From Rhizomys pruinosus (taxonomy: Eukaryota; Chordata; Mammalia; Rodentia; Spalacidae), in NCBI GenBank assembly GCA_009823505.1, contig VZQC01001014.1, forward strand, positions 116,585 to 180,584: DNA of 64,000 bases, written 5' to 3'. Positions within the stretch are counted from its first letter, which is position 1. Every line of letters starts with the position of its first letter. The translations under genes and the position numbers were made by a program. Of this stretch, positions 1 to 11,734 are shown one piece after another. Under the pieces are notes generated by a model, which had not been told where the DNA came from, made no database searches, and was given only the letters and a program-made list of their open reading frames with translations.

Positions 1-508
1 TCCTTAAGCTATGAACTTAAGCAAAATATATTAATATAGGAGCTCTGGCATCAGCAATGGATTATCCTACCAGGGAGATGTTGGCCAGGGAATCCAAGGC
101 CCCACAAAAGGTAAAGGCTCCTTGCCTCTAAACTGGGATAACTGTAAGAAGAGAGGTGATAAGGCCCTGCTGCCAAAGACCTGACGTTAACATGGGAAAG
201 ATGTATTGAGACCACACATGCAAATGTACAGATGGCCTCTGGAGTACGAGAGAGTGTTACCAAAGGCCACTAAACCAATAAAGCAAATATGGATCTCCTT
301 GAGTCAAGCTAGACTCCTCCATCAGCACCAGCTACACCTCACCTGCCTGGAAATACTGTGCAGCAGAGGCAGCCATATGCCTGTATATCCCAAACCTAAT
401 TGGCTATTGGCTCTCTCCTTGGAGGAATAACCCATGGCTGATGCCACAAGCTTACATCCTCTACAGGTTAGGAAATGTTATAAGCCACAGTAAGACCCTG
501 TCATATTT
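1..508 (+). repeat. Family X retroelement copy 1, left arm
   Basis: This segment reappears in reverse complement at about 985-1497, and its parts recur around 24 kb. The two arms differ at scattered sites, by my reading roughly 7-8%, so they are not one molecule read twice. I see no L1 or ERV protein in it. It begins at the window edge and may extend further left. It carries a 74-codon open frame at 206-430 whose counterpart is also open in the opposite arm, but coding function is unlikely. The family is not one I recognise by name. Confidence 0.75.
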
Positions 509-511
509 ATC

Positions 512-1640
512 AATTTGTGAGTACAAGCATCCCTCATGTAAAACCAATTTGCAGGCTGTTGTGCCCAAAACCCCACAGCCCCACCATCCAGCGGGGGGGG
601 GGGGGCTTGTATGTTCAATCAAGTTGATCAAATGAGTGTCCAGACTATATTGCTATAGTTTCACCATTCACCCCAATTGCAGCCTTTTACATTCTACCAT
701 GCCCCCTCTTCCGCAGATTTTTCCCTAGGCTTAGAAAAGGGGCACAGGTGGATGAGAAGCAAAACTGTCTACTTTCTCTGGAGCTGTTTTCTTGGACTCT
801 GGTAAATTCTGGCTGTTTACTTTCATGGGCTGACAGTTTGTCCAGGAATAACCTTTCAATCCTACTAATGAAACACAAACAATTAGATATATACGTATTT
901 AAACAGCACTAATAGTTATGGTAGGTTACTTTGGTATAGACACATATGTTTGGATGGTATGTTAATCCATGAATTACATTTTTTTCCTGTTAAATATGAC
1001 AGGGTCTTACTGTGGCTTATAACATCTCCTGACCTGTAGAGAATGTAAGCTTGTGGCATCAGCCGTGGGTTATTCCTCCAAGGAGAGAGCCAATAGTCAA
1101 TTAGGTTTGGGATATACAGGCATATGGCTGCCTCTGCTGCACAGTATTTCCAGGCAGGTGATGTGTAGCTGGTGCTGATGGAGGAGTCTTGCTTGACTCA
1201 AGGAGACCCGTATTTGTTTTATTGGTTTAGTGGCCTTTGGTAACACTCTATGGTATTCCAGAGGCCATCTGTACACTTGCATGTGTGGTCACAATACATC
1301 TTTCCCATGTTAATGTCAGGTCTTCGGCAGCAGGGCCTTATCACCTCTCTTCTTGCAGGTATCCCAGTTTAGAGTCAAGGAGCCTTTACCTTTTGTGGGG
1401 GCTTGGATCCCTTGGCCAACATCTCCTTGGTAGAATAATCCATTGCTGATGTCAGAGCTCCTGTATTAATATATTTTGCTTAAGTGCATAGCTTAAGGAC
1501 TTTAGTATTATATTTGGTTCTGAATAGAGAATAATCCTTTTCACAGTTCTTATGTCTTTTAGTCAATTAAAGAGGGCAGTTTTACCGGTTTTATAAGAGA
1601 TTACCTCTATAATAGTTGTCTCCAATTTATAGAGTCCATT
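512..1640 (-). repeat. Family X retroelement copy 1, right arm and middle
   Basis: Read on the minus strand, this runs from the 5' part of X (about 1640-985) through its middle (about 985-512). It breaks off next to the left arm, at a point corresponding to about 25280 in copy 3. The middle matches 10671-11060 (minus) and 24780-25280 (plus). The 3' tail and poly(A) of the other copies are absent here. A 63-codon frame at 687-878 (minus) is open in all three copies. The right edge, near 1640, is judged from where similarity to the copy at 24.4 kb fades. Confidence 0.75.
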
Positions 1641-1734
1641 ATCTTTAAAGGTATGGCACCTTGCAAGGCAACCATGATCCAGTGTATAACTCCACACCAT
1701 TGAGGATATGCTAGCACAAAAGGAATTCTACAGG

Positions 1735-1880
1735 CTCTAAAGAAACAAAAGGCATGAATTTGCAAAGGTTTGGGGAAATGGAGATGTATATGTGTGGATT
1801 TAAAGGGAGTAGTAGAGGGTAAATTAAATAAATGGTATACATGTATAAAATCCTCAAATATTTAATATAAATAGAATATC
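1735..1880 (+). repeat. Probable old L1 3' end
   Basis: A purine-rich stretch is followed by a motif resembling gtatacatgtataaaatcctc, which is typical of the 3' ends of old rodent L1 copies, and then AT-rich DNA. No ORF2 sequence is attached. The call rests on style and is uncertain. Confidence 0.35.
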
Positions 1881-3467
1881 ATATAAAACTAAATTAAATA
1901 TAAATATAAAAGACAAAACTAAAGGGCACTTTGAACTCTAAACCTGTAACTTCAGATTGGAACTGTCTAGATTAAAATGTTTGTGATACGTATATGCAGT
2001 TTTCTAGGAACAGTTCCTCTAAATTTTAAAATTGTCACATTCTTTACTGGGAGTTATGCCATATGAGCCCCAGCATGCTGCAGGATGTTATGTTCTATGA
2101 GACACATGTGGATTGAAATGGTAAAAGAGTCTATTCCCAACAGTTACAGAGAGCCATGCCAGGCACAGGGCAGGAAGGGTAATTCGGATGATATGAAGAA
2201 AAATTGCTTAAGGCTCTGGTGTATCATTTGTTGTTTACTAGACGTTTATCAAAGATTCAAAGATGGCGTTTGCCACCTCTGTGAGATACTGAGATAACCA
2301 TTTATGATTTGAAGAGATGAGGTTTCTTGTGGTCCAGCTAGATTTGTGAGTTTACCGGTTTTTTGCCACTGTAACGTAGTCCTTTATTCCAGTGGGCCCT
2401 TGGTGCTCTCATGTCAAATAAAAACACTGGAAAAGAAACCAAGAATTGCCATGATCTTCTGACCTCTATGCTGACAATTCCATATATTTTGAAGCAAATA
2501 AAGACACAGAATCAGGACTATGAAGCGAATTTCACTTCTGAGAGATGTTTCTTAAATGTGTTGTTTGTGCAGTGCAAATGTCATCATTTTTGATGGACAA
2601 GGACATGCATCGGGAAAATGAAACCAAGACAGTGGCTCATGCAATTCAAAAAATTATAGCTACTGTAAGATAAAATTGTTCAGCAAATCTGAGATTACTG
2701 GTTTCCAAGGGATTTATTAACCTGACAGATTTTAATCCTTACCTGCCGTAAAAGTAGAATATAGTCACTCAGATAATGGGGTCTTGCTTATTTTGTGCAA
2801 TATTCTGAGTATCTTTTTCACTCATGTCTAAAATTCATCTGGAAGTTGGAAAAAGGCCTCTGCCACACAGCAGTCAGTCACCTACAATGAATGCATGAGC
2901 CCCTGCTCAGACTTCAAATGTCACCACATTGCCATCTTATTGTGAATGACTGAAATTTACTTCCTGTTGTTAGTGGGGCTGAAAATTGCCACAGGTTTCT
3001 ACAGTTATAATGTATTGTCTAAACCGAAAAAACACTTCCCAGATTGAATTGACCTTTTAGAAAATAGCACTTTCATCCTTAAAATGCAGGACTGGCACAA
3101 TATTTTATTTAAAAAGGTTATTTAGTTATAAAACTTGGAGAAAGGGTAAGAAATTAGAAACAATTATTTCTCTATATAATGCTTTGCTGTCAAGAAAGAA
3201 AAATGTAAAGCAACACAAAGCATAGCCACTGATTACTTAGACACAAATACTATAGTGAATAATATTCTGAAAAACAGTCATTTTCCCTGTATCAATAAAG
3301 GAAAAGAGCAGTATAGGGAACGAAAGTAAATGACTTTATTCTGCGCATTTAAGTAGGGTTTTATTTGGTTATCATACAGGGAGTAGAATTCTGTCAAATT
3401 TATTAGATTATTATAAATAAAATACATTGCTAAGACAGTTATCCAAGAATCAGGGTACATCTAAACA

Positions 3468-3470
<3 letters not shown>
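1881..3470. other. Unassigned intergenic DNA
   Basis: AT-rich sequence without a repeat, gene or RNA that I recognise. Open frames here (2085-2297, 2411-2593, 3278-3460) are 60-70 codons, with no family resemblance and no coding signature. Confidence 0.5.
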
Positions 3471-3521
<51 letters not shown>

Positions 3522-3540
3522 AATGTGTGTATCTGTGTTG

Positions 3541-3572
<32 letters not shown>

Positions 3573-3590
3573 AAGAGATAGAGAGAGAGC
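3471..3590. repeat. Compound microsatellite (CT)n-(TG)n-(GA)n
   Basis: An uninterrupted CT tract covers 3471-3519. A GT tract follows at about 3540-3560 and an interrupted GA tract at about 3561-3590. The adjoining 3620-3740 is G/A-rich. Open frames across this block only translate the repeats. Confidence 0.95.
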
Positions 3591-4129
3591 TTGTATGTAC
3601 ACAAACGCATGGTGTTTGTATGTGTACATAACAAAGTGGGAGAGGAAAGGGCTGGGGAAGGAAAGGAGAAGGTTCAAGAGTGGGTGGCAGAGGTGGGGGA
3701 TGACAGAGAGGGAGAAAATGGAGAAGAAGAGAGGCGTTTTGATGGGGGAGAATCATTTAGGAAGAAAGTGTGAGTGTTTGGAAACTCTTATTTCACAAAT
3801 TGGATGACAAAATAAAAAAAATAAATGTTTGGGTAACAGCATGTTAGATGAATTTGACTATGTTTCATACAAGTCTGGCTTATGAGGCTATCATAAAAAT
3901 TTAAATAATAAAATATCATCGTGAAACAGATAGAAAACTTGAAAGTACTGTCAACCGAAGAACTTCTCAAAATTTATTATTTTTACTCTCATATATTTCC
4001 AAAATTAGCTTTGGTGAAATAATAAATAAGATATCCCACAGGTAAAATTTTGATAGTAACACAATTTCAAGCAATTTTAATATATTCAAAGCACTGCAGA
4101 GTAAAATTAAGTTAAATTATATTTTAATT
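3591..4129. other. Unassigned intergenic DNA
   Basis: A purine-rich flank gives way to AT-rich DNA. I see nothing else. Confidence 0.5.
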
Positions 4130-4335
4130 TTATTTCATTTATTTTTATTTTATGTGTAAGTGTATTGCCTGTACCTGTGTTGTGCAGTGCTCAACGAAGG
4201 TCAGCAGTAGGAGTCGGAACCTCTGGAACTAGACTTAAAGAAGGTTCTTAAGCTACCATGTGGGTGCTGGGATTTAATATGGGTTTTCTGCAACAGTACC
4301 CAGTGCTATTAGCCACTAAGCCATCTCTCCAGCCT
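4130..4335 (-). repeat. B3/B2-type SINE, diverged
   Basis: In reverse complement this begins ggctggagagatggct, the tRNA-derived head, continues into the body with cagcacccacatgg, and ends in AT-rich sequence near 4130. It is clearly older than the B3 copies at 9.1, 12.5 or 38.7 kb. No intact TSD was found. Confidence 0.8.
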
Positions 4336-4914
4336 AAGCTAAATTATCTTAAAATTCAATTTAATATTCAGAAGACTCTTGAGAACACCCCAGTCATTGA
4401 AGGTCCTTAAGCAAAACCATATTCTCCATAGACTATGAGCATGCTTAATTCTGTTTCATTTCACCAACTTTTCCCACTTTTTTTTTTTTTTAATTATGGA
4501 AAGGACGCAGTCATATAACAGTGCCTTTGGATTACAGCTGGCCCCTGTATTGCTGTTCTTCCTTTGGAAGTAGAAAAGCTTTCTCCAGAAGCACAGGCAA
4601 AAACTCAAGAGCCGATGAAGCATGATTTCAGGAAGAGGATTGGGTAGTCAGGGATGTACTTCAAAACATGTTTCATGAAGCAAGCATTTAAAGACCAATG
4701 TGTTGATAGCTTAGATAAACCATACAATAATTAGATAACTAATATGGCTATTATAGGGCCAATTTATTACAACTTTCTTCCATTGTTATCAATCCTTCTC
4801 TGAAGAAAGTTTACATGAATTTAGTTAATATTGTCTCTTTCTTGATGTATTTCTTATCTATTGCAGCATTGTTTGTGTAGTAGACATTGCCTAGAAAATT
4901 TCTTTAAAAGCTTC

Positions 4915-5055
4915 TTTTTTTTTCTGTCTTTTCAACACAGGGTCTCCCTGTAGTCCCAGCTGTCCTGGAACTTGCTCTGTAGACCAGGCTGGCCTTGAAC
5001 TCACAAAGATCTGCCTGCCTCTGCCTCCCGAGTGCTAGGATTAAAGGTATGCGCT
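4915..5055 (-). repeat. B1 SINE
   Basis: The reverse complement of a 7SL-derived B1 monomer, with the cacagggtctccctgtag, ctggaacttgctctgtagac and gcctctgcctcccgagtgc blocks in order. The T-run at about 4914-4923 is its poly(A) tail. Confidence 0.92.
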
Positions 5056-5639
5056 TATTTCAATCACATTGTTTACAATAAACTTTTATGACTTGAATGT
5101 ACATTCTATCTGTACAATGTTTAAGTATCATCTCTTTAAGTAGCTCTCCCCATTCCCAATTCTCCTCTCACCTCTTTTTGATGCCTTACAATGATGAGTC
5201 TTAAGTCCTCATTGCAGACACTGAATCCTCCACTCTGCACATCTGTATCTCTGAGTCTTTCTTTCTTTGTTATATCTGAAGTTTGTTCAGGACTAACTTC
5301 TGTTCTGATCAATCGATAAGTATTTATAAGTATTTGGTAATCAAATTAGTTTTAAGCTAAATGCTCATATTTTAAAATAATTGCAGTTATTTTAATTTAA
5401 TATTTCATATTAGTTTTTAGTTTGTGAATCTTTTAATGTGTAATAAATTTATGTACAGGTGGTATACACAGACAAAGTTAATTTGGACAGCTATCTCACA
5501 TCGCACATCTAAACCAGTTCCATATAGGTTTTAGGAAGATAAATAAGAAAGTAAAACATAAAGTTTTAGATAAAATAGAGGATATCTAATAATCATGAAG
5601 AATTCAGAAAATTTTCAAATAGGACACCCAATTCTTTTT

Positions 5640-5739
5640 TTTAATTTTAATTTTTTTATTTTAATACTAAATAATTTGATAGCATTTTTAGATCCACTCC
5701 CACATGCCCATATTATCTACTAGCCCCTACCCCTACGCT

Positions 5740-5771
<32 letters not shown>

Positions 5772-5826
5772 TTAATAATTATATATAACCTCTTATATAT
5801 ATATAATTTAATTATATATATATATT

Positions 5827-5863
<37 letters not shown>

Positions 5864-8130
5864 TGATATATGCCTGACATTTTCCCCAACTTGGATCAAT
5901 ATTTTGGACCCGGGTAATGTCTCAAAAGTCCCATCTCTGTAACACACTATCTCCCTTCCAGCAGTCATCAGTTACCAGAGTTCCTTAGGATACTTTGGGA
6001 TTTCTTATCTCTTCTTGTCTATGCTTGTCTTTATCTGGTTTGAGATTATATGGAACTTGTGAATGCTGTCACATATGGATTCATGTGTATAACTACTGGA
6101 AAATTCTACTTTCTTGTGGTCATTAGCCTCCCCTGGGTCCTACAGTCCTTCTGCTTTCCTCTTCCACAATAATCACTGAGCCTTAGAAGACATAAATTAC
6201 AAATAGTTGTCCTAGTTAGGAAAGAGCACCTTGCAGTCTCTTATTCTCTGCACGTTGTTAGTTTCCCTGATAAGCGCCATCATGCGAATTTCCATGTAGA
6301 GCACCATCTGCTGCATAAGGAAACCTCTCCCATAAGAAGTGCAAGATGTAGTCATTTTATGGTTGCATTAAAAAATGTGGCACTTAGGTCCAAGTGTCTC
6401 ACAGACAATTATTCTCTGCATTTGAGCATTTGCGGAACTCTGTGTTAGTCACAGTCTGTGGCAAAGAGATTCTTTGATGATTAGGGGGAGATAAACTTGC
6501 ATGTAAATATGTAGATGCATATTTAGAATATGGTATGGGATTAAGTTGGTCAAGGAATGTGGTAAAAGTAGGTTATCTAGGATCCATAGGACCTTGCTAG
6601 CCATCTGTATTTGACTATCTTTACAGTACTACATATAAGTTTGTTCTCATCAAACATTCCTTAGTTCCAATTAAACAGCGGCTGATTACTGCCAAGATGA
6701 AAGTGCCTCTACTTCAGCAATACCGGTAGTTTCATGAGTCAGCCATTTTTGTTTATTAGGCTTTCCAGCTAGTTAGGAACATTGAGTTTTCTACCTTCCA
6801 GTATTTACAGTATCTTCTGATAACATGAGCACTAATCTTCATGATCCTTTCAGGTCAATTCCAGGTCTATTTATTGCTTCAAGACCTGCCTGAAGTATGT
6901 CCTGTCTTCTGCAGTAGGTCTTGGTTTCAAATTACAGGAGTCAATCAAAGACTGTTACAATAGCCATTATTATTTGGGGGAGTCTTTTGGACTTTCCTGA
7001 CCAAAAACTTTAAGGGAGGTTTATCCTGCAAGGTTCTGTGTTTGTGTTATACAGCCTACAACTATAAACAGGCATTTATATAGTATGTGTATATTTCAGA
7101 AGGACATTGAATTAAAGCATTTCTCTCTGGTTTTACACAACATCTAAGCATTATCTTAGCACTCACTCTCCATTTGCAACACTTTCTATTCCTCCCCAGT
7201 TAAATTATGTCTCTTTTCTCCATTTCCCCCTTGATGACTCTTTAAATTGCTTTTGCTAAGATGTTTATTTTCAAAATATTAATTCTACTGATCCATGAGC
7301 ACAGGAATTCTTTCCATCTTCTGTGTCTTCCCCAATCCAATTCAAAGAATTAAAGTTTAAATTGAAAAGGACTTTAATGTATTTGGTTAGCTTTATCCTT
7401 AGATATATTTCTCAGGCTCTTGTTAATGGAACTGTTTTCCCAAACTCTTTCTCTGATTGTTATGTCCACAGAGAAGGACTATCAGGGTTTGTAGGTTGAT
7501 TTTTTTGACCTGCCAGTTTGCTGAAAGTGTTGATCATATATAGTTTTCTGGGGTAATTTGAGGGATCTATTATATACAATATAATATCATCTGCAGATAA
7601 GGACAATCTGTCCACTTCTTTTCAAATTAATATCCATCTAATTTCTTTCTCTTTTCTTACTAGTGTAGAAATAATTTCAGGTAGTATACTGAAAAGGAAT
7701 GGAGATAATGGAAAGCCTTGTGTGTTTCCTGATTTTAGCGAATAATTTACTCTACATTTAGAATTAGTTTGGTGGTGAGTTTGTTATAAATATTCTTATT
7801 TATTCTGAGGTATATTCCCTCAAGTTAAATTTCCTCTAGGACTTTTAACATGAAAGCATGTTAGATTCTGCCAAAGACCTTGTACTGGGTCTATTGAAAT
7901 GATAATTTGATTTGTGTCTTTAAGTCCATTTCTATGGTTTATTATGTTCATTGACTTACATTATATTGAACCATCCCTGCATCTCTGGAATAAATACTAT
8001 TTGGTCAGGTTATATGGCATTTTGATGGTAAGTTTATGCAATATGTGAGAATATTTACATCTATGTCATTAGGGATATGCACCTATAGCTTGGTTTTATC
8101 ATGTGCCTTTTCAAAGATTGGATATTAGAC
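5640..8130 (-). repeat. Ancient L1, ORF2 3' half and 3' UTR
   Basis: From about 7200 to 8130 the minus strand resembles the reverse-transcriptase part of rodent L1 ORF2 and is heavily mutated, with no long frame. The lower-coordinate part, to about 5640, resembles the long 3' UTR of old rodent L1. The boundaries are approximate. A TA/GA microsatellite lies inside or beside it. Confidence 0.65.
5738..5861. repeat. Microsatellite (TA)n-(GA)n
   Basis: Interrupted TA repeats cover about 5738-5829 and an uninterrupted GA tract about 5830-5861. Confidence 0.95.
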
Positions 8131-9127
8131 TAAAAGTGGCATTGTTCCTTCATTGAAACTTGTAGACACTTTCATTATTTATATTTTTATAATAGAAATT
8201 AAGAACAAGAGCCACTACATTTTATTACAAGAAAGGATTATTTCTGGATTTTTCTTCAGAACCCTAGGTACAAGATAGTCCACATTTACAAAGTAATACC
8301 TTAATGGATTAGAAATTCTTTAAAAAAAAACTATTGTACCTTTTATACAACAGTTCTTAACCAAATTTAGATCAAAATCACCATCTATGCACCTCCCCCC
8401 CCCACACACACACACTAGGCCTCATTAATTCTGCCTTACATGCTAAGTCCCATTCAGTCAAGAATTATACTCAGATGTTCTTCAGTGCAAGTTTAGACAC
8501 TGGAGCATGTTCAGCCTATCTAGAGTTCTTAAGGAAAGTCTATTCTCCCTCACCCACCTGCAATCAGTTTTCTACAGTTCTCAGGATAAGGCCTGACACC
8601 ACTCATTTCCTTGCACCATTCTGGGCCCTTGCCTGAGACCACAATAAACCACATTTAACTGAGTTTATGTGGTCAGGAAGAATTGGCTCATAATTAATCA
8701 ATTATAAATAACACAAATAAATTCAAAGATATTGGTCACAAAGATGTAGAATCGTTCCATCATACTCCAAAAACTAAAATCAAAATGAAAAAGAAAGAAA
8801 ACGTATGGCAATGTTCCAGTTATTTTCTGGCCCATTGCAAACAACCTTTGCTCTTATTTAGATAATATAATTTCCCAGGGTTAATTTTACTTCCATCTAA
8901 TTAAATTTCATCTATCCTTTTTTCCTACGTCAAAGAGTTATGGAGATGGTTTTCTTCCACCCCAAAAGAAATGAGCTTTGTGAAAATTTGATGAATTCTT
9001 AGCGCTTTTTGTACTTAAATTATAAGCTCAAAGAAAAGTAAGAGTCAAAATAGCCACTACTTATATAATTCTGAGAGATGACCATTAGTGTATACTAAGT
9101 AAATTTTAAAACATGAATGAAAATTTT
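8131..9127. other. Unassigned intergenic DNA
   Basis: AT-rich DNA with a short C-run and CA-run near 8394-8415. I recognise no repeat family or gene. Confidence 0.5.
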
Positions 9128-9140
9128 ATTCATCACTCTT

Positions 9141-9391
9141 TTCAATTTTTATTTATTTATTATTATTTTTGTATGTGTATGAATGTACTGTCTGCATGTA
9201 GGTTTGTGCACCCATGTCGTGCAATGCTGCAGAAGTCAGAAAAGGGTCTCAGATTCCCCTGGAACTGGAGTTCTCCTGGAATTGGAGTTACAGACGGTTC
9301 TTAGCCGCCATGTGGGTGCTGAGGATTGAACCTGGGTCTTCTGTAAGAGCAGTTAGTGCTCTTAAATGCTAGGCTATCTCTCCAGCCCCTG
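9141..9391 (-). repeat. B3-like SINE with perfect TSD
   Basis: A full-length B3-like element on the minus strand. The tRNA-like head, near 9365-9388, reads ggctggagagatagcctagc in reverse complement. The A-rich tail lies near 9141-9170. The 13 bp sequence attcatcactctt flanks it exactly at 9128-9140 and 9392-9404. The body has the internal duplication described under findings. The perfect TSD indicates a fairly recent L1-machinery insertion. Confidence 0.95.
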
Positions 9392-9404
9392 ATTCATCAC
9401 TCTT

Positions 9405-10659
9405 ACTTTCTAAAGTTTTGAACTAAATTTCATCTGTAATCTAAAATTTGGAGAAACCTTAAATTTTCTATTTTCTTCTATTTTCTTTAGGACTGTTAGA
9501 TTCTTCTAGTTTCTTTCCTCTCTGAAAAATGGGAACCCTGACAGTGAATTATTTAATGTCCATTTTGCTGAGTTTCAAACAAGTCGTAGCTGTCAGACAC
9601 CAGACAAGCCTCTCAGTATCATACTGAGAAATATAATGGATGGACCAACAGTAAAATATAAAATATGTACAATGCAAACAGGTACTAATTAAACATGAAT
9701 ACAATCTTGTCATATACGTATTGAACCTTGGATTTACTTTCTGTCTATTGGTAAGCAAATAAGTCACTTCTTTATAGGAATATAGGGTATTATTTAGTTA
9801 ACTATACATTGAAGTAAAAGTATTGCTTTGATTTCATATATTTATCTAATGTACTTACAACACATTATTAATTTATATAACTAAAGTAATAATGGTAAAA
9901 TGAATGTATTTATCACATTTATTTATGTTAATGTTTTATAATTCAAAAATTTAATAATAAGAGTGGTATACCATTATATTGAAGATAATATGAGACTTGG
10001 TAACATGGAGATTGGGCTTACTTCACTTTCCTCTATAAGCTTGTTTTGTGACTTGTGGAATAAGGAAGATAACCTGACAGTTCCCTTTGTAGTGTATCAA
10101 AACATGCCAGGGCAATAAAAACTATGATAGCAAAGATGAAGGTCTGTGACCCAATGTGGCATTTCAGCATTTTAGAGTGTCACTAGAGACTGGCCCCCTG
10201 CCTGGCCTCACTAGCTCTTTCTCTAGTCAGTGCACACGTTTCAGAAATGTTTTTAAAGTGAGAAAGTTTTCCTTTAGAAACAAGCTCAAGAATGATTTAA
10301 ACCTTTTAGCCCAGTGGCAAATTTCAACAACCTGAAAGATTAATGGACCATGGAATAAATAAATAATTTTGTGTCTGATTTCAGTATTTTTATCGAAGTT
10401 TTGTGCAATTCATATAACATTTCTCAATCCAATTTAGACTCATTCCATATCCCTGCCTCCCCACCACACCTGAGTTCATGCATTTTGCCATACATGTCTT
10501 GTATTATTTCCATTATTTCAAAAGTTTTTCTATGCAGACTTTTATTGTTTTGGGCAGAAGTTTACTGTTTCACTCAGTTCTTTGACCAAGTCCTTTGGTT
10601 GTTGTTCCCTCCAATTCGTATTGCTTCAAAATATGCATATATGGAAGTCACACATATAT
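9405..10659. other. Unassigned intergenic DNA
   Basis: AT-rich single-copy-looking sequence. Its open frames, such as 10371-10661 (96 codons), show no recognisable family. Confidence 0.5.
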
Positions 10660-10670
10660 GAAAAATATGA

Positions 10671-11472
10671 TGTCTATATTGTTGTAGTTTCACCATTCAC
10701 CACAATCGCAGCCCTTATATTCTACTGCGCCCCCTCTTCCACAGATTGTTCCCTAGGCTTAGAAAAGGGGCACAGGTGGATGAGAAGCAAAACAGTCTAC
10801 TTTCTCTGGAACTGTTGTCTTGGTCTCTAGTCAATTCTGGCTGTTTTCTTTCATGGGCTGCCAGCTTGTCCAGGCATAACCTTTCAATCCTACTAATGAA
10901 GCACATGCAATTAGATATATAGGTATTTAAACAGTATAATATATAGCCTTTCGGTCCTATCAATGAAGCACTCGCAATTGGATATATAGGTATTTAAACA
11001 TTACTAATTGTTATGGTAGGTCTCTACTGTCTTGGTATAGACCAGATGTTTGGATGGTAGTTAATCCATGACTTTACATTTTCTTCTGTTAAGTATGGTT
11101 TATAACATCTTGGTTTTGGTTTATAACATCTCCTAATATAGACTGGACACTCAATTTGATCAACTTGAATTGAACATACAAGTCCCTCCTTTCAGGATGG
11201 TGGGACCATGAGCTGTGTGGGTTTGGGGCACAACTTCTCGGAAATTGATTTTACATAAAGGGACTTTGTACTCACATATTATCATTTATTGTTAAAAGAA
11301 ATGAAAACAAACAAAAACAAAAAAACAGAAAGATGACAGAAAGATTTACGGCAGAATGCATGATCTTGGATGGGTGGGGTGGGGTGGGGGGAAGGGAAGG
11401 GGATCTATAACGAAGCCTGACTGAATTGGACTGCAACATGATGTATGAAATACACAAAGCATCAATAAAAAA
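10671..11472 (+). mobile_element. Family X copy 2, 5'-inverted insertion
   Basis: The first part (10671 to about 11135) is X in reverse orientation. The second (about 11136-11472) is X in forward orientation, resuming where the inverted part breaks off: both edges share a tatagac-like overlap. The last 140 bp, from about 11335, matches the L1 3' UTR end and finishes with an A-rich tail. An 11 bp TSD, gaaaaatatga, lies at 10660-10670 and 11473-11483. This is the layout expected of twin priming by L1 machinery. The copy is 5'-truncated relative to copy 3. Confidence 0.85.
11335..11472 (+). repeat. L1-type 3' tail on family X copy 2
   Basis: It aligns block by block with the end of the L1 at 33780-33895: a cagaatgcat-like start, a G-rich tract, a ctgaattgga block, then tgaaatacacaaa and tcaataaaa. 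No ORF2 precedes it. Known rodent L1s have a G-rich tract in the 3' UTR. The inference is that X acquired, or always carried, an L1-like 3' end. Confidence 0.75.
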
Positions 11473-11483
11473 GAAAAATATGA

Positions 11484-11734
11484 ATAGTGATAGTAAACTG
11501 TATGTTAATTCTACAACATGTTTGGGAATTCACCAGATATTCACCTTTAATTTTACATTCCTCTAAAGTATGCATACAATACCCTTCCCACCATATAACC
11601 CCAATTACAAAGTCCTGAGAATAAGTAGAAGGGTTAATTCTAGGTTTAAGGGACTCACTTATAAAACAACGAGTTGCTTTCGGTAAAAGATATATATACT
11701 ATTATGATTATATATATATATATATATATATATG
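11484..11734. other. Unassigned DNA with a TA microsatellite
   Basis: No recognised element apart from the (TA)n tract at about 11706-11733 next to the L1 3' edge. Confidence 0.5.

Noticed and set aside
51..263. 70-codon frame repeated at 1237-1449 and 24034-24246 as a conserved protein
   Set aside because: It overlaps other equally open frames in family X on the opposite strand. Openness in several frames of close copies indicates low divergence, not selection.
1..1497. Hairpin-read assembly artefact
   Set aside because: The arms differ at many sites and X recurs elsewhere, so a simple fold-back read is unlikely. Long reads would still be decisive.
3427..3807. 126- and 105-codon open frames
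   Set aside because: They are translations of CT, TG and GA repeats in both strands.
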